Positions 1 through 5,647 are shown, counted from the first letter of the stretch. The stretch: DNA of 6,542 bases from an uncultured Spirochaetaceae bacterium (GCA_902772605.1 CACYBG010000110.1:1-6542); one strand, 5' to 3'. Translations and numbers: made by a program. Notes: generated by a model not told the origin, from the sequence alone.

Positions 1-927
1 AATTGTGTCCCTGATTTCCCAACGGTTTCCTTTCCTGACGAATCGTTTTGCATTCACTTCAATCAACCGTCCGTCTTCACCGCTGATTTTTACTACGGAA
101 GTTACGGGATTTGATTCGGTTACCTTGAAATTTGTTCCGTCGTAGAAAAGCCGTACACCTTCGTTCGGGAGGTTCTTTTTTGCCTCTGCATACCAGTCGT
201 ATTCGTAGCTCAGGCAGCACAAAAGTCTTCCGCACTGTCCGCTGATTTTCATTGAGTTCAGGCTCAGGTTCTGTTCCTTTGCCATGCGTATGCTTACCGG
301 TCTGAGTTTGTCGCTTACCTGATGACAGCAGTAGGGTCTTCCGCATACTCCAAGTCCACCGGTGATTCTGCTTTCATCCCTCACACCGATTTGGCGAAGT
401 TCGATGCGCATCTTGAAAATCGAGACCAAATCCTTGACCAGTTCTCGGAAATCTACCCTGTTGTCGCTTGAGAAGAAAAACAGTGCCTTCTGTTCACCGA
501 CTAGAAAATGGACCGTAATCAGCTTCATGTCAAGCTTGTGGGCTTCGACTTTTTCCCTGAAGATTTTAAATGCCCTTTCCTCTTCGTCAGCCAGATGTTT
601 TGCTTGTTCCAAATCGTGCTCGGTTGCAATCCTGGTGACTTTTACGATGTCCGAAGGTTTTATGCCGATCGGGCAGTTTGCTTTTCCCAGGTTGCGTGCC
701 AAATCGTCTCCGTAGCGTGTCGGCACGATTACATATCCGCCTTCGACAGGTTCCATGTCCTTTGGATATTCGGCGTAAATTCCCTCGCAGGAATAATCAA
801 GCTTGAGTTTGTAAAGGTTGTTGGAAAAGACGTAGGAATTTGAAGTGTATGAACCTGCGTCATGGTCTTCAAGTTCGGATATGTCTTCGTTTCCATTGTA
901 TATGTCATTTTCGAAAATGTCTGACAT
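1..927 (-). CDS. ricT: RicT/YaaT-like PSP1-domain protein (3' end outside window)
   Basis: The minus-strand frame is open from ATG at 927 to the window edge: 309 residues with no stop, so the C-terminus is missing. An acidic N-terminal tail (about residues 1-30) precedes the conserved part. The PSP1 core lies at about 95-185 and includes the family-typical run VDFRELVKDL (158-167) and RIELRQIGVRDE (174-185). Two cysteine clusters follow: C195/C200/C201 in the context CGRPYCC and C232/C237/C238 in CGRLLCC. In Bacillus subtilis RicT (YaaT) such cysteines help carry Fe-S clusters in the RicA-RicF-RicT complex, which promotes RNase Y-dependent mRNA maturation; the same job here is inferred. The start is set by AGGAG at 934-938, six bases ahead of ATG. 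It is the last visible gene of the peptidase-bactofilin-YaaR operon, 49 bp after yaaR. The family call is secure; the physiological role in this organism is not. Confidence 0.93.
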   Translation of the reverse strand, partial: MSDIFENDIYNGNEDISELEDHDAGSYTSNSYVFSNNLYKLKLDYSCEGIYAEYPKDMEPVEGGYVIVPTRYGDDLARNLGKANCPIGIKPSDIVKVTRIATEHDLEQAKHLADEEERAFKIFREKVEAHKLDMKLITVHFLVGEQKALFFFSSDNRVDFRELVKDLVSIFKMRIELRQIGVRDESRITGGLGVCGRPYCCHQVSDKLRPVSIRMAKEQNLSLNSMKISGQCGRLLCCLSYEYDWYAEAKKNLPNEGVRLFYDGTNFKVTESNPVTSVVKISGEDGRLIEVNAKRFVRKGNRWEIRDTI

Positions 928-939
928 CAAAAACTCCTG

Positions 940-962
940 TTTGAAAAATTTTGGGTTTCAAA
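940..962 (-). other. AT-rich perfect hairpin in the yaaR-ricT gap
   Basis: A perfect inverted repeat, tttgaaa/tttcaaa, with 7-base arms and a 9-base loop, occupies 940-946 and 956-962. In the minus-strand transcript it falls between the yaaR stop and the ricT ribosome binding site (AGGAG at 934-938), with its 3' arm ending one base before that site. It has no T tract after it and only one G-C pair per arm, so it is not a good terminator. It could mildly shield the ricT ribosome binding site or act as an RNA processing point; both are guesses. Confidence 0.35.
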
Positions 963-976
963 TTTCCAAGTTCCCT

Positions 977-1507
977 TTAAGTCGCCATCAAGTCTACCAA
1001 AAGACCGCTTACTTCTTCAATCTTTGCAAGCATCTGAAGCGTGTCGGTGTGACTGTGCAAAAGCCATTGTGCCATTTCGTCAAGCTTCTGGTTTATTACG
1101 ACAATCTGCGTCTGCGGTGCCATTTTCCTTCCCCTTTTCGGTGCCCTGGAATGATGGATCACTTCGAAATTGTTCTTGACGATGTATTTCATGAACTGAC
1201 TGACTTTCTTGCGATAGTCGGTAAAATTTTCCGGCATCTGGGAGGCTTTCAGTTTTTCCGCCGCAATGTCAGCCGCATCTTTCAGGTAGACGACAGCCTC
1301 TTCCGGACTCATGCCTGCAATTTCTGCCGGGAGACCTTCCGAAATCAACTGATGTTCAGCCTGGGCTTTTTCGAAGGCGGATGAAAATGCCGATTTTTTT
1401 GTCTTTTCCGCCTTTTTTTTCTGCTGTGCCTGTTTTGCAGCTTCGTTTGCCGCTGCCTGTGCCGCGTTAAAATAAAGCCCTGAATTTAATGCGTCAACAC
1501 CTTCCAT
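977..1507 (-). CDS. yaaR: YaaR family protein (DUF327)
   Basis: This 176-residue protein matches the YaaR/DUF327 family in layout. It has a low-complexity Ala/Lys/Gln-rich N-terminal stretch (about 14-50), then a helical conserved domain (about 55-174) with a YRKKVSQFMKYIV segment (98-110), a basic segment (121-128, RAPKRGRK) and a C-terminal helix that includes NQKLDEMAQWLL (139-150). It has no signal peptide or membrane segment, so it is expected to be cytoplasmic. Its biochemical function is unknown in any organism I can recall. In Bacillus subtilis yaaR lies near yaaT/ricT, and here it is directly upstream of ricT. Its ATG (1505-1507) touches the bactofilin stop TAA (1508-1510), and only a weak AAGAGA lies ahead, so translation is probably coupled to the upstream gene. 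The family is about 145 residues in Bacillus; the extra length is mostly the N-terminal linker. Confidence 0.87.
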   Translation of the reverse strand: MEGVDALNSGLYFNAAQAAANEAAKQAQQKKKAEKTKKSAFSSAFEKAQAEHQLISEGLPAEIAGMSPEEAVVYLKDAADIAAEKLKASQMPENFTDYRKKVSQFMKYIVKNNFEVIHHSRAPKRGRKMAPQTQIVVINQKLDEMAQWLLHSHTDTLQMLAKIEEVSGLLVDLMAT

Positions 1508-2020
1508 TTATTTTCTCTTGCCGCCTGAACTTCCCTGGTCTCTGATGGCTGAAATGTTCTGACTGACATCGGAACTGAACATCGTGTTGTCCAGCGAAAT
1601 GTGGATGTTCTGAAGGATTGACCTTGATGCAATGGCCTGCGTATCCTGCCATGAACTGACGGATTCTTCGTAAAGGGCTTCGTCCGAAAGTGAAATGCAG
1701 TGACCGTGGAGGATTACGTTTTCATCCGCCTGGAGACTGTGTGTCTGTACGTCGCCGATTACTGCGCATGATGAAAGGAGTTTTACGGATTCGGGTGCGA
1801 TTATGTTGCCCTTGACGATGCCGCTTACGGTGACTGATTTGGCGGTGATGTTTCCGTTTATCCTTGCATTTTTTCCGACGATGACGTTGCCCGTTGTTTC
1901 CAGGTTTCCATCCAAATCGCCGTCAATGCTCATGAATCCGTTGATTTTCATGTCACCGCGGATTGTCGAGCCTCTTCCAATAATGCTGTTGATTGAACTG
2001 TCGTCGTTAAATATTGCCAT
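1508..2020 (-). CDS. Bactofilin (polymer-forming cytoskeletal protein)
   Basis: This 170-residue protein has the bactofilin (DUF583) core at about residues 10-110: successive short beta-strand repeats with regularly spaced Gly and Val/Ile, for example GRGSTIRGDMKING (15-28), GDLDGNLETTGNVIVGKNARI (within 34-54) and GIVKGNIIAPESVKL (67-81). This is the pattern of a right-handed beta-helix that assembles end to end into filaments. A tail of about 60 residues, rich in Ser and Gln with a basic end, follows and has no clear domain. Bactofilins form membrane-associated scaffolds affecting cell shape; in several bacteria they sit beside, and work with, an M23 peptidase, exactly as here. Its ATG (2018-2020) directly follows the peptidase stop TAG (2021-2023). 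The stretch ahead is A-rich with no Shine-Dalgarno motif, so reinitiation after the peptidase is the likely mode of translation. Confidence 0.93.
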   Translation of the reverse strand: MAIFNDDSSINSIIGRGSTIRGDMKINGFMSIDGDLDGNLETTGNVIVGKNARINGNITAKSVTVSGIVKGNIIAPESVKLLSSCAVIGDVQTHSLQADENVILHGHCISLSDEALYEESVSSWQDTQAIASRSILQNIHISLDNTMFSSDVSQNISAIRDQGSSGGKRK

Positions 2021-3040
2021 CTATTTTTTTATGTTAATGTATTTTGCAGGGTCAACAACATCAGAACCGATGTGGACCTCATAGTGAAGGTGCGGTCCAG
2101 TCGAATTACCGGTGTTTCCTATTGTTCCGAGTATATCACCCTGGGAAACAAGGTCTCCCTTCTGTACGCGGATTGTACTCATGTGGGCGTATCTGGTGTA
2201 GATTCCGTGGTTGTGCTTGAGGATGACGTAGTTTCCGTATCCCTTTGCATCGTATCCGGTTGCGGCTACCTGACCGTTGGCTGTTGCTACGATTCCGTCT
2301 CCGCTTCTGTATGTACTGAGGTCGATACCCTTGTGGATGTACCAGAGTCCTGTCATAGGGTTGATGTTCTGTCCGAACGGGAATGAAATGTGTCCGATTC
2401 CGTTTTTAATCGGCCAGATGCTCGGAATGTCGTTGAAAAGCTCTTTCTGGCTTTCAAGCATTTTTCCGATCTGCTCTACCGGCTGAACGGAACTTTCGAG
2501 GTATGTCATCAACTGATTGATGTCTGCAGTTTCCTTGAGTGCACCGGTTGCAAGGTCCTGGGTCTCGAAAAGGGATGCCAGGTCGCTGTTGCTTGTGGAT
2601 GACTTTGAAACGTTTTCGTTCTGATTGATTCCCAAAAGTGAAAGCGTCTGGTTGAGTGAGGTCTGGAAACGCTTTGCAACCTGAAGGAGTGCGTTGTTTT
2701 CGTCCCTGAGTTCGTCGAGGCTTGCAAGAGCTTCCTTGTTTTCTTCATGAAGCCTGCTGAGTTCGACACCGGAACCGTTGTTTTTCTTTGAAAACGGAAC
2801 GAATGTAAATACGACGCCTGCAATCACCACGATTCCGATGATTATTGCAAATGCGTTCGTTCGGATGTTGAATACCTTGCCGTATGTATGCGGAACAACC
2901 ATGATTGTAAGCTTCTGGTTGCCTGATTTGAATAGCTTTGCTATGCCACGTCCCATTGCGGCGAAAATAGAGCCGATTCCTTTTGCGGACCGTGAAAAAA
3001 GTGAACTGTTCTGTTTCTTATATCGACGTGTGCGTGCCAC
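2021..3040 (-). CDS. Membrane-anchored M23 (LytM-type) metallopeptidase
   Basis: With the GTG start at 3040 this protein has 339 residues. It has a basic cytoplasmic N-terminus (1-45), a single transmembrane segment at about 64-83 (AFAIIIGIVVIAGVVF within it), a periplasmic coiled-coil-like stretch (about 92-138, heptad Leu and many Glu/Asn), a linker, and a C-terminal M23 domain (about 205-335). The zinc ligands and catalytic residues are intact: H236 and D240 in HKGID, H286 in YAHMS, and H317/H319 in GPHLHYE. It should cleave peptidoglycan peptide cross-links or act in envelope remodelling next to the bactofilin it is coupled to. Start choice: GGGGGA (3047-3052) lies six bases ahead of this GTG. 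In-frame TTG (3061) and ATG (3058) starts would add six or seven residues, but lie at or almost at the predicted transcription start. It is the first gene of the operon. Confidence 0.93.
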   Translation of the reverse strand: MARTRRYKKQNSSLFSRSAKGIGSIFAAMGRGIAKLFKSGNQKLTIMVVPHTYGKVFNIRTNAFAIIIGIVVIAGVVFTFVPFSKKNNGSGVELSRLHEENKEALASLDELRDENNALLQVAKRFQTSLNQTLSLLGINQNENVSKSSTSNSDLASLFETQDLATGALKETADINQLMTYLESSVQPVEQIGKMLESQKELFNDIPSIWPIKNGIGHISFPFGQNINPMTGLWYIHKGIDLSTYRSGDGIVATANGQVAATGYDAKGYGNYVILKHNHGIYTRYAHMSTIRVQKGDLVSQGDILGTIGNTGNSTGPHLHYEVHIGSDVVDPAKYINIKK

Positions 3041-3068
3041 GAAAATTCCCCCACTCATCAATCTACTT

Positions 3069-3098
3069 ACTATAACATAGCACTGGGTTGACTGTCAA
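3069..3098 (-). promoter_or_regulatory. Sigma70-type promoter of the M23-bactofilin-yaaR-ricT operon
   Basis: On the minus strand, TTGACA (3093-3098) and TATAGT (3069-3074) are separated by 18 bp, with a TGT extended -10 immediately before TATAGT. Transcription should begin near 3062, giving a leader of about 22 nt that contains GGGGGA before the GTG at 3040. This is the best promoter match in the window. Confidence 0.8.
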
Positions 3099-3117
3099 AT
3101 TACAATGCTGTTATTTC
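3088..3117 (+). promoter_or_regulatory. Possible weak plus-strand promoter overlapping the divergent -35 box
   Basis: TTGACT at 3088-3093 belongs to the palindrome TTGACTGTCAA (3088-3098), whose other arm gives the minus-strand -35 box. Eighteen bases on lies TATTTC (3112-3117) with TGT before it. The -10 match is poor, so this is a candidate only; if active it would read toward tatD from about 3124. Confidence 0.3.
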
Positions 3118-3145
3118 CATATAAAATTCAATTATTTTTGAAAAA

Positions 3146-3171
3146 TGTCGATGACATGAGCGTAATCGACA
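3146..3171. promoter_or_regulatory. Inverted repeat between the divergent promoters (possible operator)
   Basis: TGTCGAT (3146-3152) and ATCGACA (3165-3171) form a perfect 7-base dyad with a 12-base spacer. A shorter dyad, ATGTC-GAT-GACAT, overlaps its left half (3145-3157). Its centre lies about 90 bp upstream of both predicted transcription starts, a position suited to a regulator acting on one or both operons. No regulator gene is visible in the window and the binding protein is unknown. Confidence 0.35.
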
Positions 3172-3209
3172 AATCCTGCATTCCTTGGTTTTAACGTTGC
3201 TTAAAAAAT

Positions 3210-3238
3210 TTGACTTCAAGGACTTCCTATGTTATCTT
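3210..3238 (+). promoter_or_regulatory. Sigma70-type plus-strand promoter with extended -10
   Basis: TTGACT (3210-3215), a 17-bp spacer and TATCTT (3233-3238), with TGT directly before the -10. The expected start is near 3245, about 500 nt ahead of the tatD start codon. No comparable promoter was found between here and 3744, so it is the best candidate for either the tatD-dusB transcript or an independent RNA. Confidence 0.6.
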
Positions 3239-3380
3239 TATCGGTATGAAACCTTGGAAAACTTAGGGAATCGGGTCGTTTGCACCAGCGTTTGGCCGGA
3301 TTTTTTTCGGAGGTCGTTCCTGGGTTTTTGATTGGGAGGCTGGAAAACGTCGGTTTTTTGGTCGTCTCTAAAAAACAGTC

Positions 3381-3409
3381 AGCGTTAAAAATCGTATTAA
3401 GGCTTTTTT
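3381..3409 (+). terminator. Weak terminator-like hairpin with T6
   Basis: AGC-g-TTAA (3381-3388) can pair with TTAA-g-GCT (3397-3404) around an 8-base loop, with one G-G mismatch, and a T6 run covers 3404-3409. The stem is short and AT-rich, so on its own it would terminate poorly. It is listed because it is the first of a series of such structures in the presumed tatD leader. Confidence 0.25.
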
Positions 3410-3610
3410 AATGCTTTAAGATGGAGTTCCCTGGAAATTCAGGGTGCACCTAATGTTTATTTGCGATGCAGGGACTTTGGTAAATGCCGGACGGTCGGAA
3501 GGAGACTTTCCGGTGCAAATCATGAAAGCCCGGGTCTTTTTTTGAAATGGCGGATTTTCCGTCGGGATGGGATTTTCAAAATGCGTCGCATGTTGTTCTC
3601 GTTTCGTAAA

Positions 3611-3652
3611 CCGGTCCAAGTTGAATTTGGCCGGCGATTTTTATTTTTTTTT
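3611..3652 (+). terminator. Intrinsic terminator or attenuator upstream of tatD
   Basis: CCGG-t-CCAA (3611-3619) pairs with TTGG-CCGG (3627-3634) around a 7-base loop, giving an 8-bp stem with one bulged T. It is followed by CGA and a T-rich run from 3638 to 3652 broken only by an A at 3643. It fits a factor-independent terminator on the plus strand. Since no plus-strand gene ends just upstream, it would stop the transcript from the 3210-3238 promoter about 90 nt before tatD. Confidence 0.55.
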
Positions 3653-3697
3653 GGACTTCTGTCGAATCTGCACGTTTCGGCCGAAGCAAATCTTTTT

Positions 3698-3731
3698 CGC
3701 CATTTCATCCTGTCCTTCTGGCGTTTTTTTT
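3698..3731 (+). terminator. Second terminator-like hairpin abutting the tatD ribosome binding site
   Basis: CGCCA (3698-3702) and TGGCG (3719-3723) form a 5-bp stem with a 16-base loop, directly followed by eight T residues (3724-3731). The tatD Shine-Dalgarno AAGGA starts at the very next base (3732). The short stem and large loop make it weaker than the 3611-3652 structure. It could act as a terminator or as a translational control element. Confidence 0.4.
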
Positions 3732-3743
3732 AAGGATCAATCT

Positions 3744-4589
3744 ATGCAGTTTTTTGATACTCATGCCCACATCGGCTTGATTTATGACGATGCCATAAGT
3801 CAGTTCAAGGTCATTCAGCAGGCTAAGCTTGCCGGGGTGACTCGCATAATCAGCATAAACAACGGTCTTCTGGATTTTAAGAAGCAGTATGCCGCACTCA
3901 AGACGACCAAGGGAATCTACCATGCAGTCGGTGTAAGTCCGTCCGAGGTCATGACTCCGGGTAGGGACTGGTTCAATGTCATCCAGGAGAGCGTGAAGCT
4001 TCCGAATGTTGTAGCGATCGGTGAGACTGGATTGGACTATTCGCTCAAGAAGGATGACAAGGACAGGTTCCTCAGAAACGAAAGCGGCAACAGGATAATG
4101 AAGTTCGGCGACAAGAAAAACCAGATTGAGCTTTTCATCGCCCAGCTTGAACTTGCCCAGAAACATTCGCTCCCGGTAATCATCCACAACAGGGAGGCGG
4201 GTCAGGATATTTTCGACATTCTCAAGACTAGGATTCCTGAAAAGGGTGCGATTTTCCATTGCTACAGCGAGGATGCGGCGTTTGCAAAAAAATGTCTTTC
4301 CGCCGGAATGAACGTGTATTTTTCATTTGCAGGAAACCTGACGTACAGGAACGCCCGGAACCTTCACGAAACCGTCGTCGCACTGCCTAAGGACAGGATA
4401 CTGATTGAGACCGAAAGTCCTTTCATGGCCCCCGCCGAATATCAGAAGTCGGGCAAGAAAGTCCGTTCGATGCCGGCATATCTTGTTTCGACTGCAAAAT
4501 TCCTTGCAGAGATGCTCGATGAAGATTTGGAAAAGTTGAGTGAACAGCTCTGGAGCAATTCATGCAGGGCGTTCAATCTTCCGGAGTAA
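3744..4589 (+). CDS. TatD-family metal-dependent hydrolase (divergent)
   Basis: This 281-residue TIM-barrel amidohydrolase of the TatD family is likely a cytoplasmic, metal-dependent DNase or phosphoesterase; its true substrate is unknown. Metal-site motifs in order are DTHAH (5-9; H7, H9), IGETGLDY (92-99; E94), IIHNREA (146-152; H148) and FHCYS (171-175; H172). Departures from the family are notable: the usual ETDSP motif reads ETESP (222-226), so the Asp expected to be a metal ligand or base is Glu224. The usual GIHPH reads GVSPS (63-67). The spacing from GETGLDY to QLELA is about 18 residues longer than in E. coli TatD (compared from memory), with the insert at about 100-130. An in-frame ATG at 3567 would add 59 residues, but these are poorly protein-like and overlap the terminator. 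ATG 3744 has AAGGA (3732-3736) seven bases ahead and begins exactly at the DTHAH motif. dusB follows after 3 bp. Confidence 0.92.
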   Translation: MQFFDTHAHIGLIYDDAISQFKVIQQAKLAGVTRIISINNGLLDFKKQYAALKTTKGIYHAVGVSPSEVMTPGRDWFNVIQESVKLPNVVAIGETGLDYSLKKDDKDRFLRNESGNRIMKFGDKKNQIELFIAQLELAQKHSLPVIIHNREAGQDIFDILKTRIPEKGAIFHCYSEDAAFAKKCLSAGMNVYFSFAGNLTYRNARNLHETVVALPKDRILIETESPFMAPAEYQKSGKKVRSMPAYLVSTAKFLAEMLDEDLEKLSEQLWSNSCRAFNLPE

Positions 4590-4592
4590 GAG

Positions 4593-5612
4593 ATGGAGCT
4601 GTATCACCCTGTAAAGATTGGAAATCTCGTACTGCCCGGGAACCTGTTTCTGGCACCGATTGCCGGATACAGCGACCTGGCTTTCCGTTCCCTCTGTGTC
4701 GAGCAGGGGGCTTCATACTGTACGACCGAAATGGTTTCTGCAGAAGCCTTGACCCGCGGTTCCGAAAAGACTCAGGACCTTATGGAAAAGGCTCCGAACG
4801 AAACCAACTATGCGGTTCAGATTTTCGGCGGCAATGCTGACGTAATGGCCCGTGCAACCGATTTGGTGCTCGAGCAGACCGACTGTTCCTCAATCGACAT
4901 AAACGGAGGATGTCCGGTTCCAAAAATCGTAAAATCCGGTGCGGGAAGCATGTTGACCAGGGAGCCGGACAGGCTTTATGCAATAGTCAGCGCCGTAAAG
5001 AAAGCGTCGGTTGAATATGCTGAAAAACATCCTGAGCGAGGAGAAGTTCCCGTTACGGTAAAAATCCGGAGCGGGTGGGATTCTACTCATCTGACGTGGA
5101 AAGAGGCGACCCAGGCTGCAATCGATGCCGGTGCGGATGCCATAACGATTCATGCAAGGACCAGGGCTCAGGGGTACGAGGGTAAGGCCGATTGGTCGAT
5201 TCAGGCACAGCTTGTCGATTTTGTCGCAGGAAGGATACCCGTTTTCGGAAGCGGAGATGCACATACCCCCGAAACCGCAAAAAAAATGCTCGAGGATACC
5301 GGTGTTGACGGAGTGATGTTTGCCCGCGGTGCCATGGGCGATCCGTTTTTGTTTAAAAGGACGATACAATATCTAACATTCGGGGAATATAATGCCGAAA
5401 CTGTAAGGGAAAGACTGGACGCAGGATTTAGGGAATTGACACTGAACGTGCAAAAGAAAGGTGAAACCCCAGCATGCCTTTACATGCGTAAAAAATTCTG
5501 CGCATACAGTTCCGGAATCCGTGGTGGAGCGAAACTTCGTCAACAGGTTGTTTCTGCGGCATCAGTGGAAGACTATCACCGGATTTTCGATCCATACATG
5601 CGTGAAGAATGA
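4593..5612 (+). CDS. dusB: tRNA-dihydrouridine synthase, DusB type
   Basis: This 339-residue FMN-dependent enzyme reduces uridine to dihydrouridine in the D-loop of tRNAs, using NADPH. Motifs in order are LAPIAGYSD (20-28) for FMN binding; DINGGCPVPKIVKSGAGS (102-119), with the catalytic cysteine at C107; VKIRSGW (156-162); HARTRAQGYEG (187-197), with H187 and the R-T-R signature; FGSGDAHT (218-225); and FARGAMGDPF (243-252) for phosphate binding. The C-terminal helical tRNA-binding part includes MRKKFCAYSSGIRGGAKLR (298-316), which resembles DusB rather than DusA or DusC. NGGCP replaces the more common NMGCP, a mild change. GGAG (4583-4586), inside the end of tatD, is six bases ahead of ATG, and only 3 bp separate the two genes, so they are translated as a coupled pair. 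Length is normal for the family. The Dus call is near certain; the subtype less so. Confidence 0.95.
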   Translation: MELYHPVKIGNLVLPGNLFLAPIAGYSDLAFRSLCVEQGASYCTTEMVSAEALTRGSEKTQDLMEKAPNETNYAVQIFGGNADVMARATDLVLEQTDCSSIDINGGCPVPKIVKSGAGSMLTREPDRLYAIVSAVKKASVEYAEKHPERGEVPVTVKIRSGWDSTHLTWKEATQAAIDAGADAITIHARTRAQGYEGKADWSIQAQLVDFVAGRIPVFGSGDAHTPETAKKMLEDTGVDGVMFARGAMGDPFLFKRTIQYLTFGEYNAETVRERLDAGFRELTLNVQKKGETPACLYMRKKFCAYSSGIRGGAKLRQQVVSAASVEDYHRIFDPYMREE

Positions 5613-5647
5613 CATGCCGTCGAAAATCATGCAGCGTGGATTCGTAA

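Larger units (their letters stand above)
3245..3652 (+). ncRNA. Candidate structured leader RNA or small RNA upstream of tatD (family unrecognised)
   Basis: This stretch follows the promoter at 3210-3238 and ends at a good intrinsic terminator (3611-3652); no convincing gene lies in it on either strand. Signs of structure include TTTGCACC (3279-3286), exactly complementary to GGTGCAAA (3512-3519), a pairing that would close off about 225 nt. CGGG (3272-3275) can extend it by pairing with CCCG (3529-3532). Enclosed local hairpins are CCCTGG-AAAT-TCAGGG (3429-3444, one G-U pair) and CGGAAGG-AGA-CTTTCCG (3496-3512, one G-U pair); the last base of the latter is shared with the long-range pair. 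T runs at 3301, 3354, 3404 and 3537 dot the region. I do not recognise RNase P RNA, tmRNA, SRP RNA, 6S RNA or a common riboswitch in it. It may be an attenuated 5' leader, a free RNA, or simply non-functional spacer. Confidence 0.35.

Noticed and set aside
845..1384. Plus-strand 179-codon open frame opposite yaaR and the start of ricT
   Set aside because: It spans the gap between two well-supported minus-strand genes and has no family resemblance.
3246..3266. Six-codon reading frame (MKPWKT) right after the plus-strand promoter, as a possible attenuation leader peptide
   Set aside because: Its ATG falls at the predicted transcription start with no room for a ribosome binding site, and one Trp codon is not evidence of a sensing peptide.
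3490..3512. GGTCGGAAGGAGAC as a possible SRP RNA tip (GGAA tetraloop region)
   Set aside because: The flanking bases do not pair as in the SRP domain IV helix, and the conserved AGCAGCC side is absent.
3525..3543. AGCCCGGGTCT followed by T7 as a local intrinsic terminator
   Set aside because: The GC-rich part is a loopless palindrome with no room for a hairpin; only the long-range pairing could place a stem before this T run.
3416..3708. Two overlapping minus-strand open frames (67 and 62 codons) in the intergenic region
   Set aside because: They overlap each other in different frames, lack ribosome binding sites and show no protein-like pattern.
3461..3733. Plus-strand 90-codon open frame in the intergenic region
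   Set aside because: It has no Shine-Dalgarno sequence ahead of its start, a composition heavy in Arg and Phe driven by T runs, and it runs through both terminator-like structures.
3567..3743. Upstream in-frame ATG that would extend TatD by 59 residues
   Set aside because: The added residues do not resemble TatD, cross two terminator-like structures, and the 3744 start has a proper ribosome binding site and begins at the family's N-terminal motif.
3705..4259. Minus-strand 184-codon open frame opposite tatD
   Set aside because: It is a shadow of the tatD coding strand; the tatD motifs show which strand is real.
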